Assembly: GCA_000697665.1 (NCBI GenBank)
Contig: KL197729.1
Coordinates: 91,375-155,374 of the forward strand
DNA from: Jaapia argillacea MUCL 33604
Lineage: Eukaryota; Basidiomycota; Agaricomycetes; Jaapiales; Jaapiaceae
DNA length: 64,000 nucleotides
Direction of reading: 5' to 3'
Shown here: piece after piece, positions 57,537-64,000 of the stretch
Numbering within the stretch: the first letter of the stretch is position 1
Layout of the letters: every line of letters begins with the position of its first letter
Made by a program: the position numbers and the translations under genes
Notes under the pieces: generated by a model
Database searches by the model: none
Seen by the model: the letters and a program-made list of their open reading frames with translations, nothing else
What the model was told of the DNA's origin: nothing

Positions 57537-58612
57537 ATGCCTGCCCTCGCCGTAGCCAAAGCAGCTAACACCGCAACCCTTGCCTCCTTCCCCCCCTCCT
57601 TCACACCCACCGCCCTCTTCCTCGGCGGAACCTCAGGAATTGGCCAAGCAATGGCCGAATCATTCGCTCATCACACGAAAGGCAACTCTCGTATCATCAT
57701 CGTCGGTCGCAACCGTTCAGCAGCCGAATCCACTATCGCTGCTTTCCCAAAACCTTCGGGTGGGGGGGACGAGACGGAACATGAATTTGTGGAATGTGAT
57801 GCGACGTTTATGGATAATGTACATGCCACTACGAAAGAGTTGTTGGGGAGGCTGACGAAGCTGAACTATCTTGTCCTCTCGCCCGGGTTCTTGACTCTCA
57901 AAGGCAGGGACGAAACGTCCGAAGGTATGCCCCAGACCTCCTGTCTCCCTCTCCATCACTCACTCACTCGCCCTAATTTAGGCATCGACAAGAAACTCGC
58001 ACTCAACTATTACGCTCGCTGGGCATTCATCTACGACCTCCTCCCCCTCCTCCAAAAGACCAAACAAAGCGGCGAAGACGTCAGCGTGATAACCATCATG
58101 GCCGCCGGTCAAGGTGGTGAGATCGATTGGAATGATCTTGGTTTGAAGAAAGGTTATGGTTTAGCATCCGCCGCTACAGGCGTCGTGACCTATACCGACT
58201 ACATGCTCGAAGTTCGTCCTCCTTCCCTCCCTCTCATCGAAGCAAACCTAACCTAACATCGCTTCACCAGTCTTTCTCCAAACAAAACCCAACAATCCCT
58301 TTCGTACATACCTTCCCAGGTCTGGTCCGTACCCCAATAACAGCAAACGTAACCGGTCTCCCAGGCCCCATCAATTTCATACTCAACACCTTACTATACC
58401 CATTCCAAGCATCGCCACAAGATTGTGCGGAATGGATGTTGTATGCTATGTGGCAGGGGAGTGAAGCGGGAGGAGGGGCTTGGAGGAGGGGTCCGAGAGG
58501 TGATGAGCTTGGGAGACCGAGTTTTATTGAGGAGGGTGGAGGAGAGAAGGGGGTTAAGCTGTGGGAGCATACGGTGAGGGAGACTAGGAGTGTTCCGGTG
58601 CAGCCATCGTGA
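57537..58612 (+). CDS. Short-chain dehydrogenase/reductase-like protein
   Basis: The model has three exons: 57537-57924, 57982-58211 and 58271-58612, 319 residues in phase, GT-AG. The Rossmann fold is clear: LFLGGTSGIGQAMAESFA is the nucleotide-binding loop, VGRN follows the second strand, ECDA the third, and NYLVLSPG stands where the family has Asn-Asn-Ala-Gly. The usual catalytic Tyr-x3-Lys is not seen. The region after ITIMAAGQGG reads GYGLASAATGVVTYTDYMLE with no matching Lys, so the chemistry may differ or be lost. Later, PFVHTFPGLVRTPI matches the conserved proline-glycine segment after the active site. It is probably cytosolic. The substrate is unknown. It has no copy in the window, unlike its neighbours. 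Confidence 0.8.
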
Positions 58613-60259
58613 GGAGGTTGATAGTCGGACCGGTGTCATGTAATGGATTTGTCCCTTTTATCTTCCCTTGTATCGTAGCTTGTGTATCATAGATTTTGTG
58701 TATCGTGCTACTAGATCTCGTGTATCTTACGTCTCTGCTCGTTTCTATATCAATAGTTAATGGTAGGACGTTCTTTGTACTTGTCCCTTATGATCTTAAC
58801 ACCAAAATTGAATTAGTAAGCCAGTTGGTGACCAAGTCCGTCAGCGTGCTACCGAAATACCCGAGCCATGTTTCTCGTTGCAGGGAATAGGAGGCCAAAT
58901 CATCGGATCTAGATGACAAGTATACTGTCACCGGCCTAGAACTCGGTCACCTTAGCATATTTTCTCAATATCTACCTCAATCCCACTCTGAATCACTAGT
59001 GGTCTTTTCTAGCATGTAGAATACCTTCGTACTCGTGAATGAGAACCATTGAAGCAATTATATCATGGTCTGAAATCGTCCTACAAATATTTTCGGAGGA
59101 CGAGTTCAACATGTGTTGTGACCGGGAACTCGGTCACTAGTCACAATGAGAGGGGGGAGAGTCGGACGGGGCCGTTTGGGCTCAAGGAGGACGGTAATGA
59201 ATCCCATAAACATAATATAGATACATGGAAGAAGTATCTTGTGGTGATTCGAAACTACCAGGGTAATGAAATGAGTGGCCGAGATGGGATATCAGTGCTC
59301 GGAAGGGTAAGGTGGCAAGATGGAGCATGCTGAGCAACAAAAATGGGTGCCAACGCCATGGGAATGGTATTATTGTGGGCCCAGGATGCCACGGAGTCAC
59401 TGAATACCTGAATTGGGTTGGTGGACTTGCAAGGGAACCAGATCTTCATTCGGGNGTGGGGAAGAGGGGGTATCAGCACTTCCGCAGTGTCTAGCGCGCC
59501 TACACATCTACGACGACGAGAAAAATCTATAAAAAACTGGATCAGACACAAAAAGGTCGGGAGAATGACATACTGTAAACCAGACGACAGTACTGCGCGA
59601 GTGGAATCCCTCATCCCCCATCCCGACTTGACCCTCTGAAATCGGAGATTTCAGGTATCATCATAGTCCAACGCTTGTAGATCAGAACCTTTTGACGGGA
59701 TTGGAGATTTTTGAGAGATTCAGGTAGCTTAGATCCAAATGAGCACGCCAGAAGTTGAACTGAGCAAAACGAAATAGTGTTGGGGGCATAAGAGGTAGCG
59801 CGAAAGGAAGGGGTGGTGTTGCGCGTGAGAAATGGACTGCTTTCGTGATTTTGCACTCTCGGCCAGCTGATTTCTCCTTCAATATTGGGTGGATTTGCTC
59901 CAAAATTGGACTACAGTGTGTCAGGAACATCTATTCTACCATGGTAGCAGAAAAAACCGTCTACGAAGCATGTAAAGGCGTTGAGAGCCAAGGTGACCGA
60001 GTTCCGGGTGTGACCGAGTTCCTGAACCTTAACAGTATCCCCACTCTCGAAGGCTTATGATGCTCGGATTGCGAAGACAGTAAACCCGGTCTCGACAAGC
60101 TGGGACTACTAGTGTCATATCGGGGGGAAGACTATGTAGCATATCAAGGGAAATCAAAGGTCCAAAGGTAAATCGGCTGAACAAGTATGACCATCAACAG
60201 CGGAGCCCAGAACTCCCAGCGCCGTGCATCTATCTAAATATCTCAACTCATACCGGTGA
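58613..60259. other. Gene-poor spacer with repeated GTGACCGAGTT motifs
   Basis: I see no supported gene. The 11-mer GTGACCGAGTT, or its reverse AACTCGGTCAC, occurs at 58940-58950, 59127-59137, 59993-60003 and 60010-60020. The outer copies are in opposite orientation and extend as imperfect inverted repeats of ~28 bases (AAGGTGACCGAGTTC...). One undetermined base (N) is present near 59455. Confidence 0.5.
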
Positions 60260-61690
60260 TCAAGCCCCGCTCAACTGGGTCGTCCCATTCACCACTCCCG
60301 TTATCGTCAACGGAGCGTATTCCTTCGTTTCCACGGGCCCCAATTCCAATTGAGGCTCCTCGTGGGGAGAGTGAATCGGAAGGCCAACGCCCTGTTGGTT
60401 GAGTGACTCTGGATCCTTTCCGAGAGAATTTACACTAGATGAACGGGTCGTGCGTTCAGACTCTCCGAGGCGGCACGTCAGCGCTCGAACCCAAGTAAGG
60501 TTCCAGAACCAACCGGGCAGTCGGGGAAGCAAGGTCAGGAACGATAGGAATGGTGGGATAGCGACCGTGACGGCCAAGATCTTTGACGGGAGCGACATTA
60601 GAGGTAAGCTCGGGCACTATCATGGTGATAGACGTACCTGGCCAAAAGTGGCTTGAGAATTGACGCCATCCTCCATCTGAAGAGCTGCGCCAAGCTCGAG
60701 GGTGGCGATCCAGTAACTGAAGGGGAATACCACCACAGTGGCGAAGTGAACAAATGGATAATTGTCGCACACAGCCCGCCTGGTAATTATGGGAATGTCA
60801 GGTTTGGCCGAGCGATTATACCACAATAAGCCACTCACCACATCCGCCAGACAGGGAGCTTGCTGTTGCCCGACCATATCCATTTTCGACGCAAAATGAT
60901 ACAGATGACCCAAACCACCAACAGAACAAGCAATGGGGTAAGGCCAATTAACCCCGCTTTCACTGAGAATGCGAAGGGTAAAATTGGCGTCACGAACATG
61001 AAGATCAGAAGGACTTGGGCGTATTCCGTTTTGTCGCACGCGACTTGGCTCAAGGATCCTCGTTTTGCGACGACGGGTAGAAAAATCATGATCGCGATCC
61101 AACATGGGACCATGAATAGGACGAGGAGACGATTGATCAACCACCGTTCTTTCCCTTTCTCGAAAACCTCTTTCATCCGCGTATCCTGTCGGGATAGCGA
61201 TAGAAGAGCGTAAATAACCAGCGCAATTGATAACGGCGAACCAATTGTTATCAGTGCGTAGGTTCCGTGGAAGCGAGTGAGGGATTGGTTGGCGATCGAG
61301 ATGCAGGTGGTAATGAAGAGGGAATAAACCGACAGTATTTGTGCGTAGAAAGTCGTTCTCACGTCGGAGGGTGAGTGCAGGATTACGAGTGCAAGGCAGA
61401 CATTCGTCACATAAGCTGTGATGTGGGAGATCGGCCCACAGCTACCACGAAAAAATTAAAGATAACTCACTCGCTACGCGCACATACAAGCCGGCCACAT
61501 CAGGGTTTGGACAGTATTGTAAAAATTCGCAGGAATCCTTAGGGGGGTTGAGGCAGTAATATTGAAGATAACTGGCTTGAGAGGAAATGTTGAGAAAATT
61601 CAACATATCCATCGTGGCGGGGCATGGCTCGTTGGTATTCCAACATGGAGGGAGAGGAGGGTAGAGTGGGCCATTGGTAGTGATGTTCAT
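60260..61690 (-). CDS. Gene I: orphan eight-helix membrane protein (paralogue of gene H)
   Basis: The model has four exons: 61690-61471, 61415-60839, 60779-60638 and 60580-60260, 419 residues in phase. The exon lengths of the first three are the same as in gene H (220, 577 and 142). The Cys-rich N-terminal domain reads CWNTNEPCPA, YYCLNPPKDSC and YCPNPDVAG. The eight helices are conserved, with most changes conservative. Its C-terminus continues to NGTTQLSGA, where gene H stops early. The canonical splice donors suggest it is the better preserved copy. The function is unknown. Confidence 0.75.
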
Positions 61691-62900
61691 TGCAGTGGAA
61701 CGCCAGACGGGAACGGGGTTGAGTGTTGAGTGAGAGCCTGAAAGGTGAGTATAAATACTGACGGATCCTTCTTGACTTGTGCGAAATCAACTCGTAGGAG
61801 CGCTCAGGGCCGATGGGGTGTATAAGGTTGGTCGCAGAGACCATGCAACGTTGGTGAATGAAATGCTCGCCAAGGTACGGCTTGTGAAGCCGATATCGCA
61901 TGGACACCGCCCCCAACAGTTCAGATACTTCATCCTAGGTCTCTCTTCTCTCGAAATGTACACCTGCGCATCCCATGGGTGAACCAAGTACGGTCAGTGG
62001 ACGACCCGGACACAACAAATCACCGCGGCAATAACGAAAGCGCAACGAGGAATACACACGTACCTCAACGGCGCTGAGCTAATCAGCGCAACGCTCGGAA
62101 TCCCACTCAACTAGAAACATCACGCTTCGTGGACGCTACTATTGAGATTACGCAGTGCGGAGCGAGAATCCTTGACGAGCATCAAAGGAAGTGAACATCC
62201 ATTGTGTATGCGGCATCCTGGAACCAGAAATAGCTCAGGCGCTCATCGCTCGGCCTCTGTGCTATTCCAAGAAAGCGCTGCGGTTTGATTGATTGAGTGA
62301 CTCTCAATGAACTTGAGGTCCAAAGCCAATGGTTATGAATGCGGGGAGGCTGCGAGCGCGGTGAAACTGCGACGAATTGTGAAGCGCTCTTTAGCTCCAT
62401 GAAGATTTGTGGGTGAGTGGTCATTTGACTGGACGGCAGTGTATTGATTGGTTGATCGATTGTCATCTGTGTGATGACACGACGTACCCTCAGTGCCTCT
62501 ACCGAACCCCTTGGATGTGATCCGCCGGTGTGAAGGTCGAGATCAACTCTGGCACGGCCACGTCTCGTCGCCTTTCCATAATACTGGGGCCATGCTTTAG
62601 GCGCTCGTCATCATTTAGGGTGCGCGAATTTGGCGAGAACCCTTTATGAGCGTCAAAGCGTAAGTAGAAATCTGGTGGTTATGGGGCCAGACTGGGACTG
62701 GAAATATCTCGTAGCAGCAGTAGAAGCGTCTCGGGAGAAAGTAAACTGGCTAGAGAGTGGTAAGTTGGATAGATACTCATCCACAAGGAAGGACATACCA
62801 AGCTGCCTCGACAAAAGGTAGACACTATCCGACCCCGATCCCCGAAACCCCCAAATGACTGATCATCGTCGTGATGGCACGGCACACACCCCAACACCAT
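61691..62900. repeat. Repeated block upstream of gene I
   Basis: The block is homologous to 54744-56400 with more deletions. It keeps the CTCGTAGGAGCGCTC, GTACGTG and GGTGAAACTGCGACG landmarks, as well as the CGTCTCGGGAGAAAG segment near 62730. The possible short first exon seen upstream of H has a TAG here. No gene is called. Confidence 0.5.
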
Positions 62901-63159
62901 GTATTACAGTGTGATTGCGAACGTCCAAGTAGGCTCGCCGATATCCGATAAGGGAGTAGATGAGCGGTGGTAAGATTCGAGTCAAAATCTAGCGGGGAAA
63001 CGATGTTTTGTGTAGGCGTTGAGAGACGGTCGTCAGTCTCTTGGAATCGAAGGAGGGGCTCGTCGGTTGCATGCGAAAATTATACGGGAGGATATCGTCT
63101 CGGGTGAGGGGATTTCATGAACTGGATGGTCGGTCTTTTGACTCTGATGCAATCAAACA
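62901..63159. other. Spacer
   Basis: I see nothing recognisable. Confidence 0.3.
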
Positions 63160-63660
63160 AAGTAACGGAAAACACTCACACACTCGATTTGGGGGCACTT
63201 CATGGATACCACCCCAACACTTCGATACTCCATTCCTAGAAACATGTCTGTCTTCTCTGGAAATGCACAACCCTGTGCATCTTGTTTGTGAACCAAGTAC
63301 GGTCAATGGACGACTCGGACACTACAAGTCACCGCGTCAATAACGAAAGCACAGAGAGGGACATACACGTACCTCAGCGACGCGGAGCTAATCAGCGCAC
63401 AGCCTGGAATCCCACTCAAAACATCTCGTTCGGGGGTCATTACTATTGAGATTACGCAGTGAGGAGGAGGAATCCTGTACGAGCGCCAAACACACGATGG
63501 GTATGTGACATCATGAAGGCGGAAATAGCTCAGGCGCGCAGGAAGTCGACCTCCACCTGTATCCTCGTCACGAACACCGATTCTATTCCAAGGAAGCCCA
63601 TGAATGAGAGTATCTGCATCAGCAAAACTACAAATCACTTACACAACTTGTGAGTCTTGG
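63160..63660. repeat. Orphan third copy of the H/I upstream block
   Basis: It matches about 54940-55380 and 61900-62290 (TTCCTAGAAACATGTCT, CACCGCGTCAATAACGAAAGC, AATAGCTCAGGCGC). No H/I coding sequence follows on the minus strand below 63160, so the block has lost its gene or was copied alone. Confidence 0.55.
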
Positions 63661-64000
63661 ATAGGTTGTCGACTTAGGCAAGTTGCTCCCAAGTCAGACC
63701 AAGTTCACCATCGCAGGCCAAGTTCAGAAAGCGAAGTTAAGCCCAAGTATTCAAGTTCCAGTCGAAAAAGTCAAGTAAGACATTCTTGCAACTGCACAAG
63801 CCTACACAATGAGCATGGGATTTACGACTGAATTTGGGAGTTGCATGTGGGATGGTACAAAAGGGTGCATAGCAAAGGAAGCATTATGAAAAAATGGAGA
63901 CATCCAAATAAACCGGCCCAGTGCGAGCTGTTGAGATAAGAGTTGAATGGTTAGGGGGATTGATGTTCGAACTCTCAGCTGGCATACTTACCATCTTTGA
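63661..64000. other. End of window, nothing recognised
   Basis: Several short AAGTTC/CAAGTC-containing stretches lie between 63670 and 63780. No gene is supported. Confidence 0.3.

Noticed and set aside
59450-59460. N base as sign of a gap
   Set aside because: A single undetermined base in otherwise continuous sequence; no evidence of a scaffold gap.

Overview
The window is nuclear DNA of a filamentous fungus, most likely a basidiomycete (Agaricomycotina). The real genes carry many short GT-AG introns of about 50-75 bp. One conserved eukaryotic gene, lunapark, is plainly recognisable. The transposon complement (Ty3/gypsy, hAT, CACTA-type) and the orphan multi-pass membrane protein families also fit that group. 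The assignment is inference, because no marker gene fixes the species. I saw no rRNA, tRNA or CRISPR.

Layout. (1) 1-830 is an inverted copy of sequence found at about 5.3-6.2 kb. Gene A (+, 1729-3562) follows. (2) From 5.2 to 38.0 kb lies an array of three copies of a ~7-kb segmental repeat: unit 1 about 5195-12333, unit 2 about 22336-35210, unit 3 partial, about 35497-38030. The units carry a degenerate ZZ-finger gene (V and V'), a Ser-rich candidate exon (T and T') and the Q/R repeats. Gene B (-, 38819-40746), the paralogue of gene A, closes the array facing inward, so A and B converge on it. (3) Unit 1 is cut off by a 10-kb CACTA-type transposon (12334-22332). Its paralogous empty site is present near 35185. 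Two hAT-type elements with their own terminal repeats and 8-bp target duplications are nested in it (14313-15439 and 17218-21449). (4) Unit 2 contains a 6.7-kb Ty3/gypsy retroelement on the minus strand (LTRs 23553-23739 and 30021-30207). Nine in-frame stops, all TGA, disable it. (5) 41-53 kb holds two further membrane-protein families: F (broken) and G (intact) in tandem on the plus strand, and C (-) with D (+) as arms of a large inverted repeat around the lunapark gene. (6) 53-64 kb holds the H/I family of 8-TM proteins on the minus strand, an F-box/LRR-like pseudogene remnant, a short-chain dehydrogenase-like gene on the plus strand, and repeated upstream blocks including an orphan third copy.

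The striking feature is that four unrelated, unrecognised membrane-protein families (A/B, C/D, F/G, H/I) each occur as exactly two main copies within 64 kb, in inverted or tandem arrangement. In most pairs one copy is full length and the other is shortened or damaged. This looks like a duplication-prone, transposon-rich accessory region around a few conserved genes. I cannot assign the orphan families a function.
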